A stretch of DNA of 64,000 nt from Thalassobacterium sedimentorum (GTDB lineage Bacteria; Verrucomicrobiota; Verrucomicrobiia; Opitutales; Coraliomargaritaceae): contig NZ_JARXIC010000007.1 in assembly GCF_031127905.1 (NCBI RefSeq), positions 115,780 through 179,779 on the forward strand, read 5' to 3'. The first letter of the stretch is position 1; each line of letters opens with the position of its first letter. The notes below the pieces were generated by a model. That model ran no database searches, was not told the origin of the DNA, and was given only the letters and a program-made list of their open reading frames with translations. Position numbers and translations under genes: made by a program. Below are positions 47,896 to 57,499 of this stretch, in pieces.

Positions 47896-48534
47896 ATGAA
47901 AGTATTTTATGCGATCGTTTGTGCTGCGATGATTTTCTCTGCCACTGGCTGCCAGTCGGTTTATTATGCCTCCATGGAGAAGCTCGGCATCGAAAAACGT
48001 GAACTGATGGTCGATCGGGTGGAAGACGCCCGCGATGAACAAGAAGAGGCTAAAGAAACTTTTGCCGACGCACTGGAAGCCTTCACCGCAGTGACGGAGT
48101 ATCAGGGTGGCGATTTAGAGGCGGTTTATAGCAAAATCAACGCGGCCTACGAAGACAGTTTGAAAGCCGCCGAGCGCGTCTCCAAACGTATCGACAAAGT
48201 CGAGTCGGTGGCCGAAGCACTCTTCGCCGAATGGGAACAAGAACTGGAATCCTACCAAAGCGCTAGCCTGCGTAGCTCCAGCCAACGCTCACTGCGCGAG
48301 ACCCGCGCCAGCTACAACGGCATGGTGACTAAAATGCGCAAGGCCGAAGCCAGCATGGCCCCCGTGGTCGAACTGTTTCAAGATCAAGTGCTCTACCTGA
48401 AGCACAACCTGAATGCCCGCGCGATCGCCGCGCTGGATGTGGAAGTGGTCAAAATCCAAGAAGAAGTCGCCAGCCTGGTCAAAGAAATGGAAGCCTCTAT
48501 CGACGAAGCCAATGCGTTTATGAGTCGACTCTGA
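47896..48534 (+). CDS. DUF2959 lipoprotein
   Basis: 212-aa predicted lipoprotein. Start at MKVFYAIVCAAMIFSATGCQ (47896) with a lipobox (SATGC, Cys20); in-frame codons upstream fall in a REP element. The mature part is almost wholly helical and charged, likely coiled coil: YASMEKLGIEKRELMVDRVE, EAKETFADALEAFTAVTEYQ, KMRKAEASMAPVVELFQDQV, VLYLKHNLNARAIAAL. This is the DUF2959 pattern, a family of periplasm-facing proteins with no known function. Confidence 0.88.
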   Translation: MKVFYAIVCAAMIFSATGCQSVYYASMEKLGIEKRELMVDRVEDARDEQEEAKETFADALEAFTAVTEYQGGDLEAVYSKINAAYEDSLKAAERVSKRIDKVESVAEALFAEWEQELESYQSASLRSSSQRSLRETRASYNGMVTKMRKAEASMAPVVELFQDQVLYLKHNLNARAIAALDVEVVKIQEEVASLVKEMEASIDEANAFMSRL

Positions 48535-48711
48535 GTCGCCAGAACTTCGAACGAGCGCCTTCTAATTTAGAGCTCGGATCCAATAAGAAGAGGATAACGG
48601 GGCAGTCAAATATCAGTCCCTTAAGGCTCAACTGTGAAGAGACACAAATAAGTGCGGGCATTCAATGAGTCACTAACTAAATAATGATCATAATGTTTTT
48701 TCGCTTGCATT

Positions 48712-48740
48712 GTGATAATGAGACTCCATCTCATTTTATA
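48712..48740 (+). promoter_or_regulatory. Possible Fur box / promoter of the TBDR-PepSY operon
   Basis: 48714-48735 reads gataatgagactccatctca followed by tt; it contains the inverted repeat aatgaga-ctcca-tctcatt (48717-48735) and resembles the GATAATGATAATCATTATC Fur consensus in its left half. GATAAT (48714) could also be a -10 box, implying a very short leader. It ends 4 nt before the start codon. Confidence 0.45.
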
Positions 48741-50764
48741 TGCTCGCTAAAATCAAATCTAAGAAAATATCTGCCTGCGCATATCTAACCCTGGCAACAC
48801 TTTCCAGTACTTCGATCTGTCCGCTTGTTTCTCAAGCAGAGACAAATGAAGCTACCGATCCTATCGAAGCTACCTTTTCAGAGGTGACTCTAACGGGGGA
48901 AGCCGCCAGAGGCTTTGATGCGACCATGACGCAAACTAGCCTGGAAGGCGATATGGTGGAGTCGCTCACACCTGTAAATAACTACAGTCTCCTGCGTCTG
49001 CTTCCCGGAGTGAACAGTGGCTTGAGCAGTAAGGACCGCTTTGGCGGACCTGTTTCAATTCGCGGCGGCGTGACTTGGGGAGTGGTGCAGCTGGTGGACG
49101 ACTATCCGGTCATTGATGTGGTGCCAGTTTCGGCTGAAGACGGTGGCTACACCGCTGGGCTTTCCAGTATAATACCCAGTATCGCGCTCACAGAGATGAG
49201 CGTCGAGACCGGTGCCCTTGGCGTTCGTTATGGCCAAGCCACAGGCGGTGCCATTCGCTCACAGATCAAACGCGGCAGTGCAGAGAATCCTTATTCCGGC
49301 CTGCAAGTGGAGTACAACACCATCGGAGAGATCACCGGCATGGCAGAAACCTCCGGAGGTGAGGGCAAATGGGATTATTACGCTGCCGTACAAACGGTAC
49401 AGGCCGACTATGGGGATGCTTACGACACCCACTCGCGGCAGCTGCAAGACTTGGAATTGTATTCCGGGCTAACCAAGATCGGCTATCGTCCCAATGACAA
49501 AGGACGCGCAGAATTGCTGTTGATCGGCGGCACGGAAGACCACAACTACTTCAACACTGGAAATGCATCCGACTACCACACCGAAAAAGATAATATCTTC
49601 GTGGGTCTACGCTATGACCATGTCCTAGACAACGACTTGAAGTGGGATATCGGTACGACCTACAATTATTTCCGCGAGAATCGGATTAATGATACGACGG
49701 GGCTCAGCGAACGCGACCGACCACAGGAAGCTTTTAAGCTCTTTACCAATCTCTCGAAGCACTTCGAACTCTCCGAAGAATGGAGCATGGAAACCATCAA
49801 TGGCGTTGAATTTTCAGATGATTACTTTAGCGACCAAACCAATGCAGAAAAGCGCTATGATTTCGGCGAAACGAGCGTCTACACACGTAACAGCTTCAAT
49901 TGGAACGATCGAGTCACACTCAATGTCGGGCTGCGCGGCACGCAAATCGACAACGCTTTCCGCAATATTTCTCATGTCGCGCACAACGTCGGCGCGGCAG
50001 TGAACCTCAATGCCTTGGGACAATTCCACGTAAGTCACTTTACCGGCTACCGCTTGAACAAAGCGTTCTACCTCTGGTGGGGCGGCGGCAGTTTCTTGGA
50101 TCGTGCTCCAGCCGATGGTCTGGACCCATCCGAATCCGAAACGCTGGAAATCGGCTGGAAGCGTAACTTTAAATTGCTAGAAGGCGACGGCTCCATCCGC
50201 CTGACTTACTTCGACACCACCGAATCCCGAATCTTCAATTTTGCAAATACTGGCACCGGCACACCTTACTATGACGAGGGCGAATCCAAAGGCTTCGAAG
50301 CTTGGTTGGAATGGCAGGCCACTGAGGAGCTCAAGCTTTTCACCGGATACACCAGCCTCAAAAACCGTCGCGTCGACAGCACCAATCCAGCCGCGACGAA
50401 TCTCGATCTACGCTTCTCCCCGCTGCCAGAACACACTGCATCGCTCGGCTTCAGCTGGCGCTTTGCCGAGGACTGGGAACTCACGACGACTGCTCTCTAC
50501 GATTCCGGCTCACAGCGTGAATTCTACGACGCCGGCGTGCGTGAAGTGGAAACCTTCGAGGAGTTTTTCCGTATCGACACTGCGGTTAGCTGGCAAGTCA
50601 CAGAGGACTTGATGCTATTCGGTCGTATCGAGAATCTGTTAAACGAAAAAGACCTCGGCTATTCTTCTGTCCGCGAGGAATCAGATGGCTCCACCACTCG
50701 CAACAACGCCACGCAGGAAGATCCGGGAATTCTCTTTGCACTCGGTGCCCGCATTCAGTTTTAA
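48740..50764 (+). CDS. TonB-dependent receptor, probable iron-chelate uptake
   Basis: 674-aa outer-membrane receptor. Signal peptide about residues 1-33 (ACAYLTLATLSSTSICPLVS). Plug: NYSLLRLLPGVNSGLSSKD, GPVSIRGGVTWGVVQLVDDY, VETGALGVRYGQATGGAIRS. The barrel ends with the aromatic-terminated strand DPGILFALGARIQF, so the gene is complete. A PepSY membrane protein follows by 9 nt, and a Fur-like palindrome lies just before the start; together these point to siderophore or haem uptake, though the ligand is not identifiable. There is no clear ribosome-binding site because the palindrome occupies that space. Confidence 0.92.
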   Translation: MLAKIKSKKISACAYLTLATLSSTSICPLVSQAETNEATDPIEATFSEVTLTGEAARGFDATMTQTSLEGDMVESLTPVNNYSLLRLLPGVNSGLSSKDRFGGPVSIRGGVTWGVVQLVDDYPVIDVVPVSAEDGGYTAGLSSIIPSIALTEMSVETGALGVRYGQATGGAIRSQIKRGSAENPYSGLQVEYNTIGEITGMAETSGGEGKWDYYAAVQTVQADYGDAYDTHSRQLQDLELYSGLTKIGYRPNDKGRAELLLIGGTEDHNYFNTGNASDYHTEKDNIFVGLRYDHVLDNDLKWDIGTTYNYFRENRINDTTGLSERDRPQEAFKLFTNLSKHFELSEEWSMETINGVEFSDDYFSDQTNAEKRYDFGETSVYTRNSFNWNDRVTLNVGLRGTQIDNAFRNISHVAHNVGAAVNLNALGQFHVSHFTGYRLNKAFYLWWGGGSFLDRAPADGLDPSESETLEIGWKRNFKLLEGDGSIRLTYFDTTESRIFNFANTGTGTPYYDEGESKGFEAWLEWQATEELKLFTGYTSLKNRRVDSTNPAATNLDLRFSPLPEHTASLGFSWRFAEDWELTTTALYDSGSQREFYDAGVREVETFEEFFRIDTAVSWQVTEDLMLFGRIENLLNEKDLGYSSVREESDGSTTRNNATQEDPGILFALGARIQF

Positions 50765-50773
50765 AAGAACTGC

Positions 50774-51898
50774 ATGAGGACAAGGCCCGAAACAAACAAA
50801 GCTCCCAAACGGCAACGCCCGATCTGGTTTCACCTACATTTTTGGTTGAGCTGGATCGCGGCCTTGCCCTTGCTAGTGGTATTTGTGACCGGCGTGCTGC
50901 TGTCCTTTGAAAAGGAATTTTACCAATGGGAGCAGCCAGAACACTACGCCATCCAGGCAAATGGGCCCGCCATGTCGTTGAGCGAAGTCTTGCAGGCCTA
51001 CGAGCAAGCCCAGCCACCGCTACTGTTAAACTATCTCCAAGTCCCCGAATCGGGAGACGCCGCCTATCTTGCGTTCGCACGTGAAATGCCCAGCGACGGC
51101 AGTCCCGAACGCAGTCTGCGCGCCTACCTCAATCCATATACCGGCAAGATCACCCGCGAGTTTGATAATCCGACTTTCATTCGCCTGATGGAAGACTTGC
51201 ACCGCACCCTGACTTTAAAGAAGTGGGGGCGCTGGAGCGTCGGCGCCAGCTCGCTCATCTTAGCGATCAGCTCGCTGATCGGGCTCATTCTGTGGTGGCC
51301 GATGCGCGGACGCACCTTTAGCCGCGCTTGGCGGAGGGGCCGCGCCCTCGATTGGCACAATGCATTGGGCCTGATCGCGCTACTCCCTCTGTGCGTGTTC
51401 GCCCTGACAGGCATCACTTTCACTTGGGGGAAATTCATTTTCCAGCAACTGGACAAGCTGCAAGAACAGCCCTCCCGCTTCGAAGCGCCCCAACTGATCG
51501 TTGAGACAGCTCCCGCCCAGGAACAATGGGTGACACTCGCCGAGGCCGCGACTTGGGTGCAGGCTAATTATCCGGACGCCGAGATTCGTGGCGTGCAAGG
51601 CACCCGCAATGCCAAACGCCCCTACATCTTTCATCTAAAGCAGCACCACGAATTTCATCCCGGCGGCAATCTCAAGCTCTCAGTGGCGCCGACCAGCGGC
51701 CAATTGCACAGCGAGTTTGACGTCACGACGACCGGACCCGTTGGCTGGTATCGCCGCTACTTTTACATCCTACACACAGGGCACCCCTTTCCGTGGTGGG
51801 GTCGACTCTTTTGGGCCGTGAGCAGTTTGGCAGGCCTCATCCTGCTGGTCACAGGAGTCTGGATGTCGATGCGCCGCTGGCGACGAAAGCGCGCCTAA
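50774..51898 (+). CDS. PepSY-associated TM-helix protein (PiuB-like)
   Basis: 374-aa inner-membrane protein. TM1 WFHLHFWLSWIAALPLLVVF (about 17-40), with the family's HxxLSWxxALPLLVVFVTG pattern; TM2-3 SSLILAISSLIGLILWWPMR and HNALGLIALLPLCVFALTGI; a periplasmic PepSY-like region; and a final helix WGRLFWAVSSLAGLILLVTG followed by the WMSMRRWRRKRA tail. Proteins of this kind are commonly encoded beside siderophore receptors and are thought to reduce or release iron from ferri-siderophores in the periplasm. It follows the receptor by 9 nt. Confidence 0.9.
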   Translation: MRTRPETNKAPKRQRPIWFHLHFWLSWIAALPLLVVFVTGVLLSFEKEFYQWEQPEHYAIQANGPAMSLSEVLQAYEQAQPPLLLNYLQVPESGDAAYLAFAREMPSDGSPERSLRAYLNPYTGKITREFDNPTFIRLMEDLHRTLTLKKWGRWSVGASSLILAISSLIGLILWWPMRGRTFSRAWRRGRALDWHNALGLIALLPLCVFALTGITFTWGKFIFQQLDKLQEQPSRFEAPQLIVETAPAQEQWVTLAEAATWVQANYPDAEIRGVQGTRNAKRPYIFHLKQHHEFHPGGNLKLSVAPTSGQLHSEFDVTTTGPVGWYRRYFYILHTGHPFPWWGRLFWAVSSLAGLILLVTGVWMSMRRWRRKRA

Positions 51899-52770
51899 TG
51901 TCTATTCGGTCTATCGTTGGAATTTTCAGATAGCTTTACCGCGCGTTCACAGCACTCAAAGACGATACAATTCCCTTATAAGCATTTCGAATCGAGCCCT
52001 CTTTTAAACGGGCACGTAACTCTTGAATGTCTTGATCAATATCACTCATTTCGCAGCTCTCATTAGATTAGTTAAACTTTTTCTTTGAGTGGGATACAGA
52101 TGTCGACCAACCACTTCCCCTCGGGGTGCTCCATAAATTCTTCGTTGTTTTAAGGCTTACAGCAATTTACGGCACGAGTGTATAATGAGATGCGAGGCGC
52201 CGTTGCAAGCGCACGCACAGAGCCTTCAGAGGCTGGCACTAGCTTATGAGAAAACTCGGAGAGTTCGTTGTATGGTAGGGCTGTTTTGCCAAAACAGCCG
52301 TTCGCCATGCGGAAACGTCTGCCGATGACTATACATACAGGGCAGCGCGATCAACTGCAAGACGGCGCTTTCGGCGAAAGCGCCCTACCCAGAATACTTC
52401 AATAAAGACGACTAACGCAACTTGACCAGCAGGTCCTTACTCTCGACCTGCAAACTTCGAAGGTGAATGTTTCGTAATTAAAAAGAACTGCCAGCTTCAG
52501 ATCACGCTCCTTTAGCGGCCCACAGAGGCTGGCACTAGCCTAAGAGAAAACTCGGAGAGTTCGTTATATGGTAGGGCTGTTTTGCCAAAACAGCCGTTCG
52601 CCATGCGAAAACGTCTGCCGATGACTATACATACAGGGCAGCTCGATCAACTGCAAGACGGCGCTTTCGGCGAAAGCGCCCTACCCAGATACTTCAATAA
52701 AGACACAAAACAGCCCCTGACCGCGATGCGCGATACAGGGGCTACTGAAAAACTACAACGGATCCGACGA
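51899..52770. other. Gene-free region with a duplicated segment
   Basis: About 870 nt. The left part (51899-52226) shows nothing I recognise. From 52227 on it consists of two copies of one segment, each with two REP-like hairpins, then the pyc terminator. No coding potential. Confidence 0.6.
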
Positions 52771-52809
52771 CTAGCGTAACTTGACCAAGAGGTCCTTACT
52801 TTCGACCTG
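52227..52809. repeat. Tandem duplication containing REP-like hairpins and the 3' end of pyc
   Basis: Copy 1 (52227-52450) and copy 2 (52523-52809) are nearly identical. Each has hairpins ggctgttttgccaaaacagc and ggcgctttcggcgaaagcgc. Copy 1 ends with a remnant of the last 12 codons of the pyc gene (minus strand QVESKDLLVKLR then stop), while copy 2 runs into the real pyc gene. Copy 1 lacks about 60 nt that in copy 2 include the pyc terminator. Confidence 0.85.
52705..52743 (-). terminator. Terminator of pyc
   Basis: Minus strand: AGCCCCTG, a 16-nt loop with its own small hairpin (cgcgatgcgcg), CAGGGGCT, then GTTTTG. Starts 28 nt after the pyc stop. The U run is short. Confidence 0.65.
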
Positions 52810-55800
52810 GTCGCCGGCCTGAACTTCGACTTGATCGATGATACCGTCGGCGAGTGCGTAGACGGTCGTCTGCATCTTCATGGCTTCCAGAATGGCGAGC
52901 TTGTCGCCCTTCTTCACCTTGTGGCCCACGGTAGCCGTCACTGCACTCACCATCGCAGGGATGGGTGCACCGACTTGCATCTTGTCCGCAGAGTCGGCTT
53001 TGACGCGGCGCTTAGTCTCGGACTGAATCGAGTGGTCCTTGATGACACACTCGCGGGCACGGCCGTTGAGCTCGAAGGTGAGCGTGCGCAGGCCTTCTTT
53101 GTCCGGCTCGCTGACGTAGATGAGTTTAATAATAAGCACCTTGCCTTCTTCGATCTCGACCGAGATTTCTTCGCCGGGCTTGAGACCGTAGAAGAACGCG
53201 GGAGTCGGCAACACGCGGGCGTGCCCATACTCGTTGATATATTTGACCAGATCCTTGAAGACCTGTGGATACATCAGGTATGCGTAGAGATCATCATCGT
53301 TGCATTCGCTGCGCTTAGTGATCGCCTTGACCTCTTCGCGAGTCGCCGCGAGATCGACTTTTTCGGCACGGGCGCCGGGGCGGCCTTTGTAAGGTTTGCG
53401 ATCACCAAGCACGACCTTTTGCACATCCTTGGGCCAGCCGCCCTTGGGTTGGCCGAGGCCACCGGAGAGCATGTCGACCACCGACTCAGGAAATGCAGTG
53501 CCGGGCTCGAGGTTGACCATATCCTTGGGCTCAACGCCCTTGGTCAGCAGGAACATGGATAAGTCGCCCACAACTTTGGAAGACGGTGTGACTTTGACAA
53601 TGTCGCCGAGCACTTCGTTGACCTCGTGGTAGTAACGCACCACTTCCGGCCAGCGTGCACCGAGGCCGAGGGCGCGGGCTTGCTCACGCAGGTTGGTGTA
53701 TTGACCGCCTGGCATTTCGTGGCGATAGACTTCGGCACTGCCAAACTTAGGGCTGGTGTCGAAGGGCTCGTAGTATTGGCGAATCGCCTCCCAGTAGATG
53801 GAGAGATCGTCAAAGAACTTTTGATCCAGACCGGTATCACGTTTATCGCCACGCATGGCGTTGATAATCGAGTTCAAGTTAGGCTGTGCGGTGAGTCCGG
53901 AGAGCGAAGCAATCGAAAGGTCGACCGCGTCAACGCCCGCTTCGGCGGCTTTGATAATAGACGCACCGGCGATACCGCTGGAGTCGTGCGTGTGGAAGTG
54001 CACTGGCAGCGCCACTGCAGCGCGCAGGGCCTTGATCAGTTTATAGGCTGCGTGCGGATGGCAGAGGCCGGACATGTCCTTGAGCGCGATGATGTGAGCA
54101 CCCATTTTCTCCAGCTCTTGGGCCATTTGGACGTAATACTCGAGGGTGTATTTGTCGCGATCGTCGTTGAGGATATCACCGGTGTAGCAAATGGTAGCCT
54201 CACACACGGAATTGGTATCCTTGCGAATCGAGTCCATCGCGACCTTGAGGTTCGGCAAGTAGTTAAGCGAATCGAATACGCGGAAGATATCCATGCCGCA
54301 GTCAGCGGAGTGCTTGATGAAGCCACGGATGACGTTGTCCGGATAATTGGAATAACCGACCCCGTTGGCGCCGCGCAGCAACATCTGAAAACAGATATTA
54401 GGGATGCGTTCCCGCAGACGACGCAAGCGCTTGAATGGATTCTCATGCAGGAAGCGCATGGAAGTGTCGAAGGTGGCACCGCCCCAGCATTCGAGACTGT
54501 AGAGCTTGTCACCGTGTTGCGCGATGGCGTCGGCCACTTCCAGCTGATCGGAGCTGCGCATGCGTGCGGCCAGCAGTGATTGATGCGCATCGCGCATGGT
54601 GGTGTCGGTGATCAGCAGACGCTTTTGCTTACGCGTCCACTCGGCAAATTTCTCAGGGCCGTGCTTGGTCAGGTAGTCCTTAGTGCCCGCGGGCTTAGGC
54701 TGCTTGGGATCGTAGTCAGGAACGATCACAGGCAAATCCATCAGCGGCACGGGACGGCCTTTCACTTGATCGTTGCCATTAACGATGGTCTCCCCGAGCA
54801 GCTTGAGTAGCTTGGTGGCGCGGTCACGACGGCGGCTGAAGTTAAAGAGCGCCGGCGTGGTATCGATCAACGTCGTGATAGCCTCCCCAGTGAGGAAGGT
54901 ATCGTGGTGAATGACGTTCTCGATGAAGGGGATATTAGTCTTCACGCCACGGATACGGAACTCACGCAGCGCACGGTCCATACGCTGGATCGCGAGCTCA
55001 AAGGTGCGCGCGGAAGCAGTGAGCTTGACCAGCAAGGAATCGTAGAAGGGAGTAATCACTGCCCCGGTATCGCCCATGGCGCCGTCGAGGCGAATGCCCA
55101 GGCCGGCGGCACTGCGGTAGTTGACAATCTTACCGTAATCAGGTGCGAAATTTTTCTCAGGGTCTTCCGTGGTGATGCGAGCCTGGATGGCGTAACCGTT
55201 ACGTGGCACATCCTCTTGCGCAGGGATGCCGATCTCGTCGCTAAAGAGACTATACCCCTGGGCAATGAGGCACTGTGTGCGCACGATATCGATGCCAGTA
55301 ATCACTTCGGTCACCGTGTGCTCCACCTGGATGCGTGGGTTCATTTCGATGAAGAACCACTCGTGAGTATCCAGATCCAACAAGAACTCAACAGTGCCGG
55401 CATTGTAGTAGCCGATGGACTTGGCGATCTTGACGGCCGCATCGCAGAGGTCTTTACGCACATCATCGGGAAGGCCTACCGAGGGTGCGATCTCGATGAC
55501 CTTTTGGTGACGCCGCTGCACCGAGCAGTCGCGCTCGTGCAGGTGCACAACGTTGCCCTGCTTATCGCCCAAAATTTGAACTTCGATGTGTTTCGCGCGC
55601 CCAATATAGCGCTCAAGAAAGACCGCATCATTTCCAAATGCGCGGCCTGCCTCGCCCTGTGCTTCGTCCAGCAGCGGAATTAAATCCTTAGGATCTTTCA
55701 CCACGCGCATACCGCGTCCGCCACCACCAAAGGCCGCTTTAATGATCAACGGAAAGCCCACTTTTTTCGCGATTTTGACTGCTTCGTCGCGATCACTAAT

Positions 55801-56211
55801 GGGGTCCTGCGTGCCTGGCAAGGTCGGCACCTTTGCCTTTTCCGCAATCTTACGCGCTTCAATCTTGTCCCCCATGCGCCCCAAAAGCTCCGCACTGGGG
55901 CCGACAAAGGTCAGACCATTTTCCTCACAGGCACGCGCAAAATCAGCGTTTTCCGAAAGGAAGCCATAACCGGGATGGATCAGGTCGACGCCCTTCTTCT
56001 TCGCCAAATCGATAATGCTCGGGATATCCAGATAAGCCGCCACGGGGCCCTGCCCTTTACCCACCAGATACGCTTCATCCGCCTTGAAGCGGTGCACGCC
56101 AAAGCGATCTTCATTTGCATAAACGGCAACAGTGCGGTAGCCCAGTTCGGTTGCACTGCGAAAGATACGTACAGCGATCTCGCTGCGATTAGCGGCTAGT
56201 AATTTCTTCAT
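52771..56211 (-). CDS. pyc: Pyruvate carboxylase
   Basis: 1,146-aa biotin enzyme that carboxylates pyruvate to oxaloacetate, refilling the TCA cycle. The biotin carboxylase half (1-about 455) has LLAANRSEIAVRIFRSATEL, AAFGGGGRGMRVVKDPKDL (ATP loop) and FFIEMNPRIQVEHTVTEVI. The carboxyltransferase domain has TTMRDAHQSLLAARMRS (about 535), ECWGGATFDTSMRFL and VHFHTHDSSGIA. The C-terminal biotin carrier has LAILEAMKMQTTVYALADG, with the biotinylated Lys at about residue 1109. Full length and all motifs present. The last 12 codons exist a second time at 52413-52450. Confidence 0.97.
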   Translation of the reverse strand: MKKLLAANRSEIAVRIFRSATELGYRTVAVYANEDRFGVHRFKADEAYLVGKGQGPVAAYLDIPSIIDLAKKKGVDLIHPGYGFLSENADFARACEENGLTFVGPSAELLGRMGDKIEARKIAEKAKVPTLPGTQDPISDRDEAVKIAKKVGFPLIIKAAFGGGGRGMRVVKDPKDLIPLLDEAQGEAGRAFGNDAVFLERYIGRAKHIEVQILGDKQGNVVHLHERDCSVQRRHQKVIEIAPSVGLPDDVRKDLCDAAVKIAKSIGYYNAGTVEFLLDLDTHEWFFIEMNPRIQVEHTVTEVITGIDIVRTQCLIAQGYSLFSDEIGIPAQEDVPRNGYAIQARITTEDPEKNFAPDYGKIVNYRSAAGLGIRLDGAMGDTGAVITPFYDSLLVKLTASARTFELAIQRMDRALREFRIRGVKTNIPFIENVIHHDTFLTGEAITTLIDTTPALFNFSRRRDRATKLLKLLGETIVNGNDQVKGRPVPLMDLPVIVPDYDPKQPKPAGTKDYLTKHGPEKFAEWTRKQKRLLITDTTMRDAHQSLLAARMRSSDQLEVADAIAQHGDKLYSLECWGGATFDTSMRFLHENPFKRLRRLRERIPNICFQMLLRGANGVGYSNYPDNVIRGFIKHSADCGMDIFRVFDSLNYLPNLKVAMDSIRKDTNSVCEATICYTGDILNDDRDKYTLEYYVQMAQELEKMGAHIIALKDMSGLCHPHAAYKLIKALRAAVALPVHFHTHDSSGIAGASIIKAAEAGVDAVDLSIASLSGLTAQPNLNSIINAMRGDKRDTGLDQKFFDDLSIYWEAIRQYYEPFDTSPKFGSAEVYRHEMPGGQYTNLREQARALGLGARWPEVVRYYHEVNEVLGDIVKVTPSSKVVGDLSMFLLTKGVEPKDMVNLEPGTAFPESVVDMLSGGLGQPKGGWPKDVQKVVLGDRKPYKGRPGARAEKVDLAATREEVKAITKRSECNDDDLYAYLMYPQVFKDLVKYINEYGHARVLPTPAFFYGLKPGEEISVEIEEGKVLIIKLIYVSEPDKEGLRTLTFELNGRARECVIKDHSIQSETKRRVKADSADKMQVGAPIPAMVSAVTATVGHKVKKGDKLAILEAMKMQTTVYALADGIIDQVEVQAGDQVESKDLLVKLR

Positions 56212-56298
56212 AGGGTAGGATTAATGATAGTAGTAATAAGTGGTAGGAGAGGGAGAGAAAAGCAGCGCATCCGCTGCTGTCAATAGGAGTCGAAACTC

Positions 56299-57360
56299 CT
56301 AAGACTCCAGCACTTCTTTTTTCACACCACTAACGACCTCTCCATTACCCGACAATAAGATCGCCACCGGACGAGTCGCTGGGAAATACGAGCATACGAT
56401 CATAATAATCACCGTAATCGGCACACAGAGAAACATGCCTGGAATCCCCCAAATAGAGCCCCATAAGCCGAGTGAAAGCAAAATGACAATCGGGCTCAGA
56501 TTAAGACGATTCCCCATCAGCTTCGGCTCCAGCAAACTACCAATACAAAATTGCACTGCCGTCAAAACCGAAATCGTAACGATGAAGGGCCCCAGCGTCT
56601 CAAACTGTACCAGTGTCAACATTGATGGAAATGCGGTGGCAATAATCGAGCCGATGGTAGGAATAAAATTGAGCAAAAAAATCAGCACCGCCCAAAAACT
56701 CGCAAAATCAACACCCACCACCTTAAGCACAAAATAACTGATCAATCCAGTCGACGCGCTGGTGAGCACTTTGATCCCCACATAACTGCGTATATCCGAA
56801 CGCATCTTATCAATCAACTCAAAGGCATCTTTCTGACGTTCGGGATGACGAATGATCGCCTTCATCTTATCGCCGAACGTGCGTTGTTCCAAAAGTAAGA
56901 AGATCAAGTAAACCGTAATAATCCCCATACTGCTCACAAGCGAACGCACCGTCGCACCGAAACTCTGTAGATAGGCGCCAAAATCCAACTGATTGAGAAA
57001 CTCACGAATATTCGGCACCTCCTCAGCACCGAACAGGCGATAGCCCTTATAGATCAAAGCTTCCAGATTTTTCTGATACACTGGAGCCACTTCAATCACA
57101 CTCTTAATATTCACCGTGATCAGCTGCACCAAATAAGAAAGTGACAGCAAGATGATCGCAATTGCCAAAAACATAGCGATCGGCTTCGGCACAGAAAATC
57201 CTTTAAACATCGGCGATGCGATCGTATGCGCCAAAATACTAATCAAATAAGCCACCGCTCCTGCGATCACGAGTGGCAACAGCAGGGCCTGCCCCAGATA
57301 AAGCAAATAAAAAGTCAAAAAGACGATAATCATCGCCATCGCGACACGCTGTATTTTCAT
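56299..57360 (-). CDS. AI-2E (PerM/TqsA) family transporter
   Basis: 353-aa polytopic inner-membrane protein, eight predicted helices. Start placed at MKIQRVAMAMIIVFLTFYLL (57360). Helical blocks: LGQALLLPLVIAGAVAYLIS, MFLAIAIILLSLSYLVQLIT, SMGIITVYLIFLLLEQRTFG, FWAVLIFLLNFIPTIGSIIA (the family's hallmark NFIPxIGxxxA), SVLTAVQFCIGSLLEPKLMG (EPKLMG signature) and LLSLGLWGSIWGIPGMFLCV. Members export autoinducer-2 or ions; no substrate can be assigned. It lies 88 nt downstream of, but not obviously linked to, pyc. Confidence 0.92.
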   Translation of the reverse strand: MKIQRVAMAMIIVFLTFYLLYLGQALLLPLVIAGAVAYLISILAHTIASPMFKGFSVPKPIAMFLAIAIILLSLSYLVQLITVNIKSVIEVAPVYQKNLEALIYKGYRLFGAEEVPNIREFLNQLDFGAYLQSFGATVRSLVSSMGIITVYLIFLLLEQRTFGDKMKAIIRHPERQKDAFELIDKMRSDIRSYVGIKVLTSASTGLISYFVLKVVGVDFASFWAVLIFLLNFIPTIGSIIATAFPSMLTLVQFETLGPFIVTISVLTAVQFCIGSLLEPKLMGNRLNLSPIVILLSLGLWGSIWGIPGMFLCVPITVIIMIVCSYFPATRPVAILLSGNGEVVSGVKKEVLES

Positions 57361-57499
57361 AAGTGAGTCATAGTAAAAGATCGCGACCACTCTTGTCGAA
57401 TGCCTTTGTCGACGAGTTGAACTAAGCGGCGCATCATCGGCTAAAAATACCCGTGCTAGCTAAAAAATCAAGCAGAGCAACAACTGTATTCGGGGAATA

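Noticed and set aside
52227..52700. Regular repeats that might be a CRISPR array
   Set aside because: Only two copies, each over 200 nt, with internal hairpins and a pyc fragment; there is no short-repeat/spacer pattern and no cas gene.
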